Origin: Alphaproteobacteria bacterium | GTDB taxonomy: Bacteria > Pseudomonadota > Alphaproteobacteria > Micavibrionales > Micavibrionaceae | Assembly: GCA_030432025.1 (NCBI GenBank) | Contig: JAUIIA010000002.1 | Location: forward strand, 124,001 to 188,000 | Direction: 5' to 3' | DNA length: 64,000 bases | In this document: one piece after another, positions 7,780 to 17,148 of the stretch | Numbering within the stretch: position 1 is the stretch's first letter | Layout of the letters: each line of letters begins with the position of its first letter | Position numbers and translations under genes: made by a program | Notes under the pieces: model-generated | Seen by the model: the letters and a program-made list of their open reading frames with translations, nothing else | Told to the model about the DNA's origin: nothing | Database searches by the model: none

Positions 7780-9327
7780 TTATACCGGCAACGTTTCAGG
7801 GCGCTTCTTGCGCAACCACGCCAAAACCAGCAAACGCGTTACCATGATGGCTGTAAAAAATGATGTGACAATGCCGATACCGAGCGTGACCGCAAACCCT
7901 TTGATCGGCCCTGTTCCGAACGTGAACAGAATAAACGCGGCAATCAATGTGGTCAGGTTCGAGTCAACAATCGTCGACATCGCACGGCTATACCCCGCAT
8001 CAATCGCTGAAATCGGCGTGCGGCCCGCGGATAACTCCTCACGGATACGTTCGAAAATCAGCACATTCGCGTCAACCGCCATACCGATGGTCAATACTAT
8101 ACCCGCAATACCGGGTAACGTCAGCGTCGCCTGCAAGCCGGACAAAATGGCAAAGATCAGCGCAACATTGACGGCCAACGCAACATTCGCCATCAGACCG
8201 AACAAACCGTACAAAATGCCCATAAAACAGAGCACAAGGATCAACCCGTAAATACTGGCCTGACGTCCCGCTTCAACCGAGTCCGCACCAAGTGAAGGAC
8301 CAACTGTGCGTTCCTCAACCACCCCCATAGGCGCAGGCAAAGCCCCCGCACGAAGTAGCAACGCAAGGTCACTGGCTTCCTGTACGGTAAAACCGCCAGA
8401 GATCTGCCCTGAACCACCAAGAATAGGCTCACGAATAACAGGCGCACTCAAAATTTGTCCGTCCAGCACAATGGCAAACGGTTTTCCGACATTCTTACGG
8501 GTAACATCCGCAAATCGGCGGCCACCCGTGTTATCGAGACGGAAGGAAATAACAGGCTGCCCGTCCTGAAATGCAGGAGCGGCATTTTCCAGCATATCAC
8601 CCGTGATCAAAGCACGCGGCTCAACTTCCATAGTCTGGCGCGGGTCATCCGCCATTACAAATGTCTTGGAAATACCTGGTGAACCGGGGTCCTTCAAAAG
8701 ATGAAACGTCAGCTTCGCAGTCGTACCGATAATGTTTTTCAAACTCTCCGCATCTGCACCAGGCGCTTGGATCAGAATTCTGTCCTCCCCCTGACGTTGA
8801 ATGATCGGCTCTGTCGTCCCAAGTTCATCAATACGACGACGAACAATCTCGATAGATTGTGAAATCGTCTGGTCATAAATCTCGCGGATACCGTTTTCGT
8901 TGAAGGTTGCCTCAACTGTCAGCCCGTCGTCAGATGTAGAAATATCCAGATTAGGGTTGTTCAAACGCAGCATACGGCGAACATCCTCACCGTCCGAAGA
9001 ATTCCGCAAAGTTACACGCACACCTTGGGGAATAACCCCCAAACGCTTATAGCCAACGCGGTCCTCACGCATAGACGAACGCATATCCTGCTCCAGATTT
9101 TCGGAGCGCTCACGCACGACAACGTCAACATCAACCTCATACAGCAAATGCGCACCACCGCGCAGATCAAGTCCCAGATTGATGGTCTTGGTCGGCATCC
9201 ATGACGGCAGATTTTCCTGCATCCATAGACGGGTCTCCGCCGGGATAACGTTTGGCGAGGCATAAACAAAACCGAGTATGCACACCACAATCGTCAGGAC
9301 CGCTTTCCACGGTGCGATATTTACCAT
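7780..9327 (-). CDS. secD: Protein translocase subunit SecD
   Basis: SecD is the larger partner of SecF. The 515 residues contain an N-terminal membrane anchor, the LGLDLRGGAHLL signature near residue 50, a large periplasmic P1 region, and a C-terminal five-helix membrane domain. That domain carries GMAVDANVLIFERIREE and the conserved TLIAAFILFTFGTGPIKGFA stretch. Length is short of the E. coli protein (about 615 aa) but normal for alphaproteobacteria. It is separated by 9 bp from yajC upstream, consistent with one operon. Confidence 0.97.
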   Translation of the reverse strand: MVNIAPWKAVLTIVVCILGFVYASPNVIPAETRLWMQENLPSWMPTKTINLGLDLRGGAHLLYEVDVDVVVRERSENLEQDMRSSMREDRVGYKRLGVIPQGVRVTLRNSSDGEDVRRMLRLNNPNLDISTSDDGLTVEATFNENGIREIYDQTISQSIEIVRRRIDELGTTEPIIQRQGEDRILIQAPGADAESLKNIIGTTAKLTFHLLKDPGSPGISKTFVMADDPRQTMEVEPRALITGDMLENAAPAFQDGQPVISFRLDNTGGRRFADVTRKNVGKPFAIVLDGQILSAPVIREPILGGSGQISGGFTVQEASDLALLLRAGALPAPMGVVEERTVGPSLGADSVEAGRQASIYGLILVLCFMGILYGLFGLMANVALAVNVALIFAILSGLQATLTLPGIAGIVLTIGMAVDANVLIFERIREELSAGRTPISAIDAGYSRAMSTIVDSNLTTLIAAFILFTFGTGPIKGFAVTLGIGIVTSFFTAIMVTRLLVLAWLRKKRPETLPV

Positions 9328-9336
9328 GATCAGGCC

Positions 9337-9771
9337 TTACTTCTTATCTTCGTCTTTTTTCGTGTAGTCTTTTTTGCGATCTTTATCGCTGTCGTTGGCG
9401 GGTTTGGAGTGCATCAAAACACTGTCATGCCCCTGTAACATCGAACGCACAACCTTAACTGTCATGCTGTTACCAAGGTCGACTTCAACTTCGTCTTCGC
9501 CATCTTTGATCTTGGTGATTTTTCCGACCAGACCGCCGGCCGTAACGACCTTATCGCCCTTTTTGAGACCTTGCAGCATCTCTGCGTGCTCTTTAATACG
9601 CTTTTGTTGCGGACGGATCAACAAAACATAGAACATCAACACCAATACGGCGACCAATCCCATATTCCACAAAAATGCTTCGGTTGCGCTCGGCGCATCG
9701 GGGATAGCAGCGCTTGCTGGGATGTCTCCGCTGATTTCTACCGCCTGTGCGTAGGCCTTTGCAATGAACAT
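9337..9771 (-). CDS. yajC: Sec translocase accessory subunit YajC
   Basis: YajC is a small single-pass membrane protein that associates with SecDF. ATG at 9771 is chosen because GAAGGAG lies 8 bp upstream; an upstream in-frame TTG would place that ribosome site inside the gene. The product (144 aa) has a membrane segment around residues 38-58 ending in the hallmark LIRPQQKR. The YajC core GDKVVTAGGLVGKI follows, then a Lys/Asp-rich tail (DKDRKKDYTKKDEDKK) that is longer than in E. coli. Confidence 0.95.
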   Translation of the reverse strand: MFIAKAYAQAVEISGDIPASAAIPDAPSATEAFLWNMGLVAVLVLMFYVLLIRPQQKRIKEHAEMLQGLKKGDKVVTAGGLVGKITKIKDGEDEVEVDLGNSMTVKVVRSMLQGHDSVLMHSKPANDSDKDRKKDYTKKDEDKK

Positions 9772-9861
9772 GCTTAAAACTCCTTCAAACAACTCTTATA
9801 AATTGATGGAAGGACTATAATCCCTCATGCAGCGAAAGCAAGAGGAACCCGAATAACGTTT

Positions 9862-10326
9862 TTACGAGCGTTGGATAAGTTTAAGGACGACCCAGCCCCC
9901 CAGCAACATACCGATCAGCAGCGTGGCATACATCACCTGCCCCGTGAAATAGACTCTCTCGTATGTAAGGCCGACCGCGGCAAAGCCGGGAAGCAGCAAC
10001 AGCAAACCCGTGACCAGCTTCAAATAGCCAGAAACCGAGGGGCTTGGCGTATCAGCACCCGCAACGGTAATAACTTCGCGTTCTATGGCAGGGTTGAGCA
10101 AATAGGAAATCTGATCAACGTGCTTTACATTGACCTTTTCTTTCTCCCCCTCATCATTCTCGCGTTCGATAATCGGGAGAACACGACCGAGAAATTTTTT
10201 CTTCTGAAAACCGACAACCTCGAATTCCTCAACCGATTGTCCGAAGCGGGTCAGCATAAACAAGATGATTAGCCCCAGCCCGGCCAGCGCGAGCGGTATA
10301 GCAATGATGGCGAGTAAATATCCCAT
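9862..10326 (-). CDS. Membrane protein of unknown function, 154 aa
   Basis: Three membrane segments are visible: residues about 3-25, 103-121 and 127-148. Between the first and second lies a soluble region of about 70 residues with charged stretches (ERENDEGEKEKVNV). I do not recognise a family. The start is 3 bp past the stop of the upstream nlpD-like gene, so the two are probably co-transcribed. The yajC-secDF unit follows 91 bp downstream. Confidence 0.75.
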   Translation of the reverse strand: MGYLLAIIAIPLALAGLGLIILFMLTRFGQSVEEFEVVGFQKKKFLGRVLPIIERENDEGEKEKVNVKHVDQISYLLNPAIEREVITVAGADTPSPSVSGYLKLVTGLLLLLPGFAAVGLTYERVYFTGQVMYATLLIGMLLGGWVVLKLIQRS

Positions 10327-10329
10327 GGA

Positions 10330-11346
10330 TTAGCTGCCTATATAAACATTCGGGTTTAACGCATCCGTCCCGCGGCGGATTTCAAAATGAAGCTGCGGAC
10401 TATCGACCGATCCGGTTGACCCGACTGTCCCGATCGCCTGTCCGCGTTTTAAAACCGTACCGCGTCCTACCGTAATCTTATCCAGATGTGCATAGGCTGT
10501 CATCCAGCGATTATCATGCCGCACCAAAATCAGGTTACCCGAACCTTTCAATGCATTCCCAGCATAAACGACTACGCCGTTTTCCGCCGCCTTAACCGGC
10601 GTACCGCGTGCCGCGCTAATATTGATACCGTCATTATACAACCCGTCCTTTTTCGGCCCGTAAGTCGATATGACCTTACCGCTGACGGGTTGCAGGAATT
10701 TTGAAGACGACCGCTTCGGTGTATGTGAAGGAATTCTGGCAAGTGTTTTTGACGGTGCGGACGCGCTGGCCGTCTGAACCTTTGCAGGTTTTTGATCGGG
10801 AACAGGCGTACCCTTGCCTACTTGCGGCACAGGGGCCGCGGCTGATTGTTGAGCAGGCTTAGAGGATGGTCGCGGCGCAATCGTTCTGACCGGCGCACTT
10901 GCACTGGCGCTACGAATAACGGCGGGCTTTGTTTTCGGCGTAACCGACGGCAGTTTTAATTTCTGACCGGGACGAATAATATACGGCGCGGAGATATTGT
11001 TCATACGTGCCAATTCGCTCTCATTCACCTCATACAGCCGCGCTACGGTCGAAATACTGTCCCCTCTGCGCACGCGGTGGATACGTGGTGCCGGCAACTC
11101 CAGACGCTGCCCGGGGCGCAAGGCAAACGGCGCACTCAAATGATTACTGATCACGATATCGCGCATGACAATGTCATAACGGTTTGAAATCGCCCACAAG
11201 TTCTCACCTCGCGTAACCGTGTGCACGCCAGCACTCCCGGCCCCTTCGCTTTGGCCATAATGAGTCACCGGCGCCGGCGCTTGAGTACCGATGCACGAAA
11301 ATAAAACGAATGAGGATAATAGCGGCAGAATTGACGCGTTCTTCAT
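10330..11346 (-). CDS. nlpD: NlpD-like lipoprotein, two LysM domains and degenerate LytM
   Basis: NlpD proteins bind peptidoglycan and activate cell-wall amidases during septum splitting. ATG at 11346 begins a lipoprotein signal ending FVLFSC, so the protein is lipid-anchored. Two LysM domains follow (about residues 42-86 and 89-133), then a Ser/Pro/Ala/Lys-rich linker and a C-terminal M23/LytM domain. The zinc-site motif reads NDGIN where active peptidases have HxxxD, although a later LHFE is retained. It is therefore probably a non-catalytic activator, like E. coli NlpD. Gene order pcm-nlpD is conserved in many proteobacteria. Confidence 0.88.
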   Translation of the reverse strand: MKNASILPLLSSFVLFSCIGTQAPAPVTHYGQSEGAGSAGVHTVTRGENLWAISNRYDIVMRDIVISNHLSAPFALRPGQRLELPAPRIHRVRRGDSISTVARLYEVNESELARMNNISAPYIIRPGQKLKLPSVTPKTKPAVIRSASASAPVRTIAPRPSSKPAQQSAAAPVPQVGKGTPVPDQKPAKVQTASASAPSKTLARIPSHTPKRSSSKFLQPVSGKVISTYGPKKDGLYNDGINISAARGTPVKAAENGVVVYAGNALKGSGNLILVRHDNRWMTAYAHLDKITVGRGTVLKRGQAIGTVGSTGSVDSPQLHFEIRRGTDALNPNVYIGS

Positions 11347-11399
11347 AGCACTGATTTTACACAATTTTAGGGAATTGGTCCACAGCCCTGTCCACAGGG

Positions 11400-12074
11400 T
11401 TATGCCGCTTCATCATCAGAAGCAATATCAGGAAGCAAAGGCACAAAGCGCACAGGGAAAATATCCCGCGCCGAATAGGCTTCATCACTCTCCTTTTTGA
11501 AGAGCTTTAACATTTGGTCGCCACTCGGCCCCACAGGAATAATCATCGTACCGCCTGGCTTTAGCTGGTCAATCAGGGCTTGGGGCGGCTTTTCACGGGC
11601 CGCTGCCGTTACAATGATCTTATCGAACGGCGCTTGATCAATACCGTTAATCTTCGGCCACCCTTTCATGCCGTCCGCTGCGATCGCGGTGACATTACGA
11701 ATTCTCAGCTCCTCGAACTTCTTTTCCGCACGGTTAAGCAGCGGTTTATGACGCTCAATCGTGTATACACGACGGCAAAGACGCGCCAGCACAGCTGTCT
11801 GATACCCGCAGCCCGTACCGATTTCGAGGATTTTATCCATATCACTAATCTGCAGCGCCGCCGTCATACTCGCCACAACATAAGGCTGGCTGATCGTCTG
11901 CCCCCGCCCGATCGGCAGCGCCATATCCTCCCACGCCTGATCCTTCACCGCATCAGGCACAAACTCATCGCGCGGTACGCGCTCCATTGCGCTCAGCACG
12001 GTTGTGTCTGTAATCCCCTTGGTACGGAGATCCATAATCAGTCTAATGCGGCGGTTAATATCTTGCGTGTTCAT
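11400..12074 (-). CDS. pcm: Protein-L-isoaspartate O-methyltransferase
   Basis: Pcm methylates isoaspartyl residues with S-adenosylmethionine to repair aged proteins. ATG at 12074 (MNTQDINRR) gives 224 residues, the usual length. The upstream in-frame extension is not supported by family alignment from memory. Family motifs seen are MERVPRDEFVP, the GRGQTISQPYVV segment, the SAM-binding IGTGCGYQTAVLA and the IIPVGP strand near the C-terminus. The nlpD-like gene follows 53 bp downstream. The gene usually upstream of pcm, surE, is absent here. Confidence 0.94.
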   Translation of the reverse strand: MNTQDINRRIRLIMDLRTKGITDTTVLSAMERVPRDEFVPDAVKDQAWEDMALPIGRGQTISQPYVVASMTAALQISDMDKILEIGTGCGYQTAVLARLCRRVYTIERHKPLLNRAEKKFEELRIRNVTAIAADGMKGWPKINGIDQAPFDKIIVTAAAREKPPQALIDQLKPGGTMIIPVGPSGDQMLKLFKKESDEAYSARDIFPVRFVPLLPDIASDDEAA

Positions 12075-12141
12075 CTTTGAAACAGGTAGAATCAGTATTG
12101 GGGTTTCTATAACTATCATGCACAAATTCAGGGCGTAATCC

Positions 12142-13203
12142 ATGTGGAAGCGAATTCAAGACGAGATTTTCAGTAATTTCCAATCCGCCCCCGAACCGGG
12201 TGAAGTCGCAGATATTCGCAACAAGCAAGACAAAGACTTCCTCAAAGACAGCGCAGAAACACTTGAAAAACTTGAAGATATCCGCCTCGAAAAACTCGAC
12301 ATTTTTAAGTTTCGGCAAAAAATCGGCGTCCCCGCCGCAGCCGTGGCGACTCCCGTATGCGGATATATCGACTACTGGTTACTCGCACTGCAGGGTGGAA
12401 ACGACAACGGCATAGCGGGCCTTACCGTCATCGTTATGGGTGCCCTTTACTGGTGGGTTACCCAGCCACGTCGCGAATACCGCGATGCCTATAAAACCGA
12501 GATCTTGCCTAGACTAGCTCAGCTCTTCGGCGACTTCACCTACAGCCTCACTAACAAAATAGACATGGTTAAAATGATGGGCTCGAAAATCGTGCCGCAT
12601 CATGACAGGTACAAATCTGAAGACTATTTCGTCGGCACCTACAAAGGTGTCGATATCGAGTTTTCCGAGATCGATCTGGAAGAACGGCGTAGAAGCGGCA
12701 AGAAAACAAGGTATATAAGTGTTTTCAAAGGCTTGGCTGTTATGCTTACCATCAAGAACAAGCGCTTCTACGGCCACACACTCATCGAACAAGATAAAGG
12801 CAAGATATCTGAATGGTTTAGAGAAAGACGCTCAAGCCTTGAGAGAGCCGAAATGGTTGATCCGGAATTCGAACAATTGTTTGATGCCTACACCAATGAT
12901 CAGGTCGAAGCCCGCTACCTCATTGATCCCGTGATGATTGAAAACCTCAAAGGCCTATATCAGGAATATGAAGGCGAAAAACTGGGTGCTGCCTTCTACA
13001 ACGACCGAATGCTCATACTGGTCTCCAGCAAGACCAATCACTTTGAGCCGGCAAACATCTATACACCCGCCACAGACCCGGCGAGCATCATCAAGATGAA
13101 GCATGAAATTCACCAAATCCTCTCCATCATCGATAAACTTTCACTGTATGATCCAAGAGAGGTGCATCGCGAGCATGGTCAAGAAGACATTGATGCGGCA
13201 TAA
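12142..13203 (+). CDS. DUF3137 family membrane protein
   Basis: This 353-residue protein begins with a charged helical segment, has two membrane helices at about residues 65-84 and 90-108 (ending ALYWWVTQPRR), and a large cytoplasmic C-terminal domain. The C-terminal domain carries VDIEFSEIDLEERRRSGKKT and, near residue 290, AAFYNDRMLILVSS. This layout matches the DUF3137 family, which is commonly encoded beside lemA. The lemA gene follows 31 bp downstream. Biochemical function is not known. It is divergent from pcm with a 67 bp gap. Confidence 0.82.
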   Translation: MWKRIQDEIFSNFQSAPEPGEVADIRNKQDKDFLKDSAETLEKLEDIRLEKLDIFKFRQKIGVPAAAVATPVCGYIDYWLLALQGGNDNGIAGLTVIVMGALYWWVTQPRREYRDAYKTEILPRLAQLFGDFTYSLTNKIDMVKMMGSKIVPHHDRYKSEDYFVGTYKGVDIEFSEIDLEERRRSGKKTRYISVFKGLAVMLTIKNKRFYGHTLIEQDKGKISEWFRERRSSLERAEMVDPEFEQLFDAYTNDQVEARYLIDPVMIENLKGLYQEYEGEKLGAAFYNDRMLILVSSKTNHFEPANIYTPATDPASIIKMKHEIHQILSIIDKLSLYDPREVHREHGQEDIDAA

Positions 13204-13234
13204 TTGCTTTCAGGAACCATAAGGGGAAAATCAC

Positions 13235-13804
13235 ATGGAATTTTTTGGTATTTTAATCGTCCTCCTGCTGATCTTTGGCTGGATTATCATGATCTACAAC
13301 AATCTGATCGCGTTACGCGAGAAGCGCAGACAAGCGTTTTCGGATGTGGACGTTCAGTTGAAGCAACGTTACGACCTGATCCCACAGCTTGTGGAAACGG
13401 TTAAGGGTTACATGGGCCATGAGAAAGAAGTACTGGAAAACGTCACCAAAGCACGTGCGGGCGTTAAAGAAACCGGAAACAACATTGCCGACCGCGCCAA
13501 AGCCGAAAGCGCACTTTCAGGAGCTATGATGAACCTGTTTGCAGTCGCGGAAGCTTACCCGGACTTGAAAGCCAACCAGAACTTCCAACACCTCATGGAC
13601 GAGCTGTCAGACATTGAAGACAAAATCGCCGCCGCGCGCCGCTTCTTCAACGCTGCCACACAAAAACTCAATGTGGCTGCACAGCAATTCCCTGCCGTTA
13701 TCATTGCCAACATGGTCAACATAACGCCCGAGGACTTCTTCGAGGTCGAGCCCGCAATGGCCAAGGCCATGCAAGAAGCCCCCGAAGTCAAATTCGGAAG
13801 TTAG
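13235..13804 (+). CDS. lemA: LemA family protein
   Basis: LemA proteins are membrane-anchored helical bundles of unsettled function. The 189 residues show an N-terminal membrane segment (FFGILIVLLLIFGWIIMIYN) and then the family core: NNLIALREKRRQAFSDVDVQ, LKQRYDLIPQLVETVKGY and the C-terminal FNAATQKLNVAAQQFPAVI. A ribosome site AAGGGG sits 8 bp before the ATG. It follows the DUF3137 gene and is followed 23 bp later by a small membrane protein, suggesting a three-gene unit. Confidence 0.95.
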   Translation: MEFFGILIVLLLIFGWIIMIYNNLIALREKRRQAFSDVDVQLKQRYDLIPQLVETVKGYMGHEKEVLENVTKARAGVKETGNNIADRAKAESALSGAMMNLFAVAEAYPDLKANQNFQHLMDELSDIEDKIAAARRFFNAATQKLNVAAQQFPAVIIANMVNITPEDFFEVEPAMAKAMQEAPEVKFGS

Positions 13805-13827
13805 GATAGAAGGTTTTTGTACCGTTC

Positions 13828-14061
13828 ATGATTAAGAGAAGGCTCTTTTTTATAGCTAGCGGATTATCGCTGCTTGCAGCCGCTTTTCTTGCCAATCAAT
13901 CCTTATTTATTGTTTGGCAGTCCGCCTTCCCAGAAAACAACTTAGAGCTTCTGGAAACATGGTTTTATATATTCTGTGCTTTAACGCTAATATCTTTGTT
14001 ACTGGCTATCATTCTGTTCATCAAAGCAATTAGAATGAAAGATACGACAAAGTTACATTAA
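13828..14061 (+). CDS. Small two-helix membrane protein
   Basis: The 77-residue product has two membrane segments, about residues 9-28 and 45-66, separated by a short acidic loop, and a basic C-terminal tail. It lies 23 bp after lemA on the same strand and directly before a strong hairpin with T runs, so it is probably the last gene of the DUF3137-LemA transcript. Its last 9 bp overlap the end of the convergent gene. No family is recognised. Confidence 0.6.
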   Translation: MIKRRLFFIASGLSLLAAAFLANQSLFIVWQSAFPENNLELLETWFYIFCALTLISLLLAIILFIKAIRMKDTTKLH

Positions 14062-14511
14062 CAGCTTTTCGGCCTCCGCTAAGGAGGCCGTTTTGTTTTC
14101 CAGCTCAGCCAGAATAAAGCTACGCAGCGCTGCTTCATGGGCCACCAGAAACTCCAGCGCCTCGCGATCATCATCCAGCGCCGCATCCAGCAACCGCTCC
14201 ATACGCAAAAGATCACCATCAATGACCGATGCGAAAGCCTGCATCAATTCATGCCAATCCCGCTCCGCATAGAGCGCGCCTTTATTGCGCCCCTGCTCGA
14301 TAAACATCTTTTCATTATAGGATAGCTCATACTTGGCGATCAGCCCATCCATCGCCGCCAGCGTCGCTGCCTCCAAGTCGCCCAGAACTGTACATTTACG
14401 GCTAACCTCAGAGTCGCGCGTTTGTTTAGCGAGCATATAAAACATCTCGCGCCCATAGATTTCCTCGGTGTAACACCGCAGAATTTCATTGAGATAGGTT
14501 TGCTGATCCAT
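14053..14511 (-). CDS. Helical hypothetical protein, 152 aa
   Basis: The sequence predicts an almost wholly helical soluble protein. Several Glu and one His are placed as in ferritin-like bundles (EEIYGREMFYMLA, GDLEAATLAAM, LEFLVAHEAALR), so a ferritin-like or rubrerythrin-like fold is possible but not shown. It begins 3 bp after the serS stop and is probably co-transcribed with it. The last codons form one arm of the terminator used by the opposite-strand gene. Function is unknown. Confidence 0.7.
   Translation of the reverse strand: MDQQTYLNEILRCYTEEIYGREMFYMLAKQTRDSEVSRKCTVLGDLEAATLAAMDGLIAKYELSYNEKMFIEQGRNKGALYAERDWHELMQAFASVIDGDLLRMERLLDAALDDDREALEFLVAHEAALRSFILAELENKTASLAEAEKLLM
14070..14099 (+). 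terminator. Intrinsic terminator of the DUF3137-lemA unit
   Basis: CGGCCTCC (14070-14077) pairs with GGAGGCCG (14083-14090) around a 5 nt loop, and TTTTGTTTT follows directly. On the plus strand this is a classic rho-independent terminator 9 bp past the small membrane protein gene. It lies within the last codons of the convergent gene. The minus-strand reading lacks a T run, so it acts in one direction. Confidence 0.8.
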
Positions 14512-14514
14512 GGC

Positions 14515-15807
14515 TTACGCCGCCTCGGATTGCGCCTGTTCCTTGGTGATTTTCTCGATCCCGCCCATATACGGTTTCAACACTTCCGGGATGAAGATGC
14601 CGCCATCGGCCGGATCATAGTAGTTTTCAATCACCGCGATCAATGCACGGCCCACAGCCACACCCGAACCGTTCAACGTATGAACGAAGCGTGTCTGCTT
14701 CTCGCCCTTCGGACGCGTCCGTGCATTCATGCGGCGCGCCTGAAAGTCCCAGCAGTTGGAACAGCTTGAAATCTCGCGGTAACGTCCCTGCCCCGGCAAC
14801 CAGACTTCGATATCGAATGTCTTACGCGCACCAAAGCCTGTATCCCCACTACACAGCACAACCGTGCGGAACGGCAGCTCCAGCTTCTTCAGAACAGCTT
14901 CCGCACAACCCAGCATACGCTCATGCTCTGCTTCACTTTCTTCGGGCGCAGTCACGCTGACCAGCTCGACTTTGTAGAACTGGTGCTGACGGATCATCCC
15001 GCGCGTGTCTTTACCCGCGGCGCCCGCTTCCTGTCGAAAACATGGCGTAAAAGCCGTATAACGGCGCGGCAAATAATCCTCATCGACAATTTCACCTGAA
15101 ACAATATTCGTCAGCGGCACCTCGGATGTCGGCAACAGCCAATCATCGCGCGTTGTGCGGAATTGATCATCCGCAAATTTCGGCAACTGCCCCGTACCGA
15201 ACATCGCATCGTCCTTAATCATCAATGGCGGGGAAACTTCCGTATACCCATGTTCCTGCGTATGCATATCCAGGAAAAACATGCCCAGAGCACGCTCCAA
15301 ACGCGCCAAGCCGCCGCTCAATAGCGTAAAGCGGCTACCTGACATCTTGGCGGCCGTTTCCGCATCCATCATGCCCAGCGCTTCGCCGATTTCATAATGC
15401 TCGGGCGTTTTATCACCTTTCGGCTCGCCCCACTTATGAACTTCGACATTCTCGTCCTCATCCGCACCATCCGGCACATCATCAGCCATAATGTTCGGCA
15501 AGCCCGCCAAATGCTGGTTCAGGGAATTGGCAATCGTACGTTCACGTTCTTCCAGCTCGCCCATTTTCTCTTTCAACGCTGCGACGGCATCCATTGCTTC
15601 CTGCGCATCGCCACCGGCTTTCTTGATCTCGCCGATCTTCTTTGATGCCTCGTTACGCTCCGCCTGCAAGGTCTGCAATTCCGTCTGCACTTCACGGCGC
15701 TCTGAATCCATTTGCAACAAGGACGAGCTTTGCGGCTGCTTTCCACGGCGTTGCATCGCCGCATCAAAGGCTTCGGGATTTTCGCGAATAAATTTAATAT
15801 CGTGCAT
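14515..15807 (-). CDS. serS: Seryl-tRNA synthetase
   Basis: SerRS charges tRNA-Ser with serine. The 430 residues are the normal bacterial length. The N-terminal antiparallel coiled coil (about residues 30-100, rich in Glu/Lys/Ala) binds the long variable arm. The class II catalytic core contains motif 2 ([15 protein letters not shown]), the FYKVELV strand and motif 3 ([15 protein letters not shown]). The start at 15807 ([14 protein letters not shown]) matches the family N-terminus. In many alphaproteobacteria serS lies near surE-pcm, and pcm is 2.4 kb away here. Confidence 0.97.
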   Translation of the reverse strand: MHDIKFIRENPEAFDAAMQRRGKQPQSSSLLQMDSERREVQTELQTLQAERNEASKKIGEIKKAGGDAQEAMDAVAALKEKMGELEERERTIANSLNQHLAGLPNIMADDVPDGADEDENVEVHKWGEPKGDKTPEHYEIGEALGMMDAETAAKMSGSRFTLLSGGLARLERALGMFFLDMHTQEHGYTEVSPPLMIKDDAMFGTGQLPKFADDQFRTTRDDWLLPTSEVPLTNIVSGEIVDEDYLPRRYTAFTPCFRQEAGAAGKDTRGMIRQHQFYKVELVSVTAPEESEAEHERMLGCAEAVLKKLELPFRTVVLCSGDTGFGARKTFDIEVWLPGQGRYREISSCSNCWDFQARRMNARTRPKGEKQTRFVHTLNGSGVAVGRALIAVIENYYDPADGGIFIPEVLKPYMGGIEKITKEQAQSEAA

Positions 15808-15894
15808 AATTTCGTCTCTTGTTAGTGTTGAGCTATATTAACCATGTGTGCGCTAGGGCTGTAAATGCCTGATAAAGTATGATTTAAAGAATTT

Positions 15895-16782
15895 ATGAGT
15901 GTTTTTAGCATAGACAAGCCGAACAACCCTCAGGGCATTGCGCTCCCTGTGGTGTTTGACTCACCCCACAGCGGCACCGATTACCCCGAAGATTTTGGCT
16001 ACGCTTGCGATTTCGAAACACTGACCAGCGCCGAAGACCAATATGTCGAAGAACTATTCGCAAACGTCCCTGCATACGGCATTACCTTTTTACATGCGCA
16101 TTTCCCGCGCAGCTATATCGACCCCAACCGCGCCTTTGATGACATTGACCGCGAACTACTGAATGAGGACTGGTCCGGCCCGTTTGAAATTAACCCCAGC
16201 CCGCGCTCCCATGCCGGCATCGGTTTAATCCGCCGTTTGGTAAAGCCCGGCATTCCCGTTTACGACCGCGCACTGACGTCGGAGGAAATTGTTCAGCGTA
16301 TCGAGAAATATTACCGCCCCTATCACGGCGCTTTAGAGACCTTAATGAAAGACGCGCACTATAACTTCGGTCAGGTCTGGCACATCAATTGCCACTCGAT
16401 GCCATCCGCCAGCGCGTATCCCAAACGCTCTATCGGTCTGATCGGTAACCGCCCCAAACCCGTCGACTTCGTGCTCGGCGACCGTGACGGCACATCATGC
16501 GACCGCGAACTCACAAGTTCTTTGCGCACCTTTATCCGCTCTCTGGGCTACAGCGTCGCCACCAACGACCCGTTTAAGGGCGTGGAACTGGTCGATAAAT
16601 ACTCCGCACCGTCAAAGGGCTATCACTCTTTGCAGCTAGAGATAAACAAATCGCTCTACATGTCGGAAAAAACGGGTGAGAAGCTCGGCCACTTCGACGA
16701 ATTCAAAACCCATATCGACCAAATCTCTGCTTTCTGCGCCGACTTTGTCGAAAGCCGTCTCGTCGATCTGGCTGCCGATTAA
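15895..16782 (+). CDS. N-formylglutamate amidohydrolase family protein
   Basis: Members hydrolyse N-formylglutamate to glutamate and formate, the last step of one histidine degradation route. The 295 residues show the family's N-terminal FDSPHSGTDYP with a likely metal-binding His, then HFPRSYIDPNRAFDDID and the central INCHSMPS motif. The C-terminal HSLQLEINKSLYM also matches. No other hut genes lie nearby, so the physiological substrate may differ. It is a single-gene unit divergent from serS and convergent with the DUF983 gene, whose stop abuts its own. Confidence 0.9.
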   Translation: MSVFSIDKPNNPQGIALPVVFDSPHSGTDYPEDFGYACDFETLTSAEDQYVEELFANVPAYGITFLHAHFPRSYIDPNRAFDDIDRELLNEDWSGPFEINPSPRSHAGIGLIRRLVKPGIPVYDRALTSEEIVQRIEKYYRPYHGALETLMKDAHYNFGQVWHINCHSMPSASAYPKRSIGLIGNRPKPVDFVLGDRDGTSCDRELTSSLRTFIRSLGYSVATNDPFKGVELVDKYSAPSKGYHSLQLEINKSLYMSEKTGEKLGHFDEFKTHIDQISAFCADFVESRLVDLAAD

Positions 16783-17148
16783 TTAATGCTTTGATTGCCA
16801 CCACAATCCGGCCAAGAACAACCCCTTGGCCCGTGGTAAAATCAGATAAATGCACAAAAACGAAACCAACAAAACTATGCTTGTCTCTATCCATTCCGCG
16901 AAAACCTCGTAACGCGCAAATTCAACAATCAAGGGCACAACGATATGCCCGGTGATCAAGATCGTCAGCCACGGCGGCGCATCATCAGCCCGTAACTGTG
17001 ACAAATCCTCATGGCACTCGCTGCATGCCTTATTCGGCGAAATAAAGGATTTAAACAGCTTACCTGTTCCGCATTTGGGGCAACGCCCTTTAACACCGCG
17101 CCACAATGCGACTTTCTGGTCTTGCGGCTCTATCACACGCTCATCCAT
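16783..17148 (-). CDS. DUF983 family protein with zinc ribbon
   Basis: ATG at 17148 is chosen because GAGGGTG lies 8-9 bp upstream; it overlaps the end of lipB by 8 bp, suggesting translational coupling. The product (121 aa) has a zinc ribbon at about residues 20-45 ([10 protein letters not shown], then CSECHEDL), followed by two membrane helices (about 57-78 and 87-106). This is the DUF983 layout. Family members are often near cytochrome oxidase genes and have no defined reaction. Here the partner is lipB. Confidence 0.85.
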   Translation of the reverse strand: MDERVIEPQDQKVALWRGVKGRCPKCGTGKLFKSFISPNKACSECHEDLSQLRADDAPPWLTILITGHIVVPLIVEFARYEVFAEWIETSIVLLVSFLCIYLILPRAKGLFLAGLWWQSKH

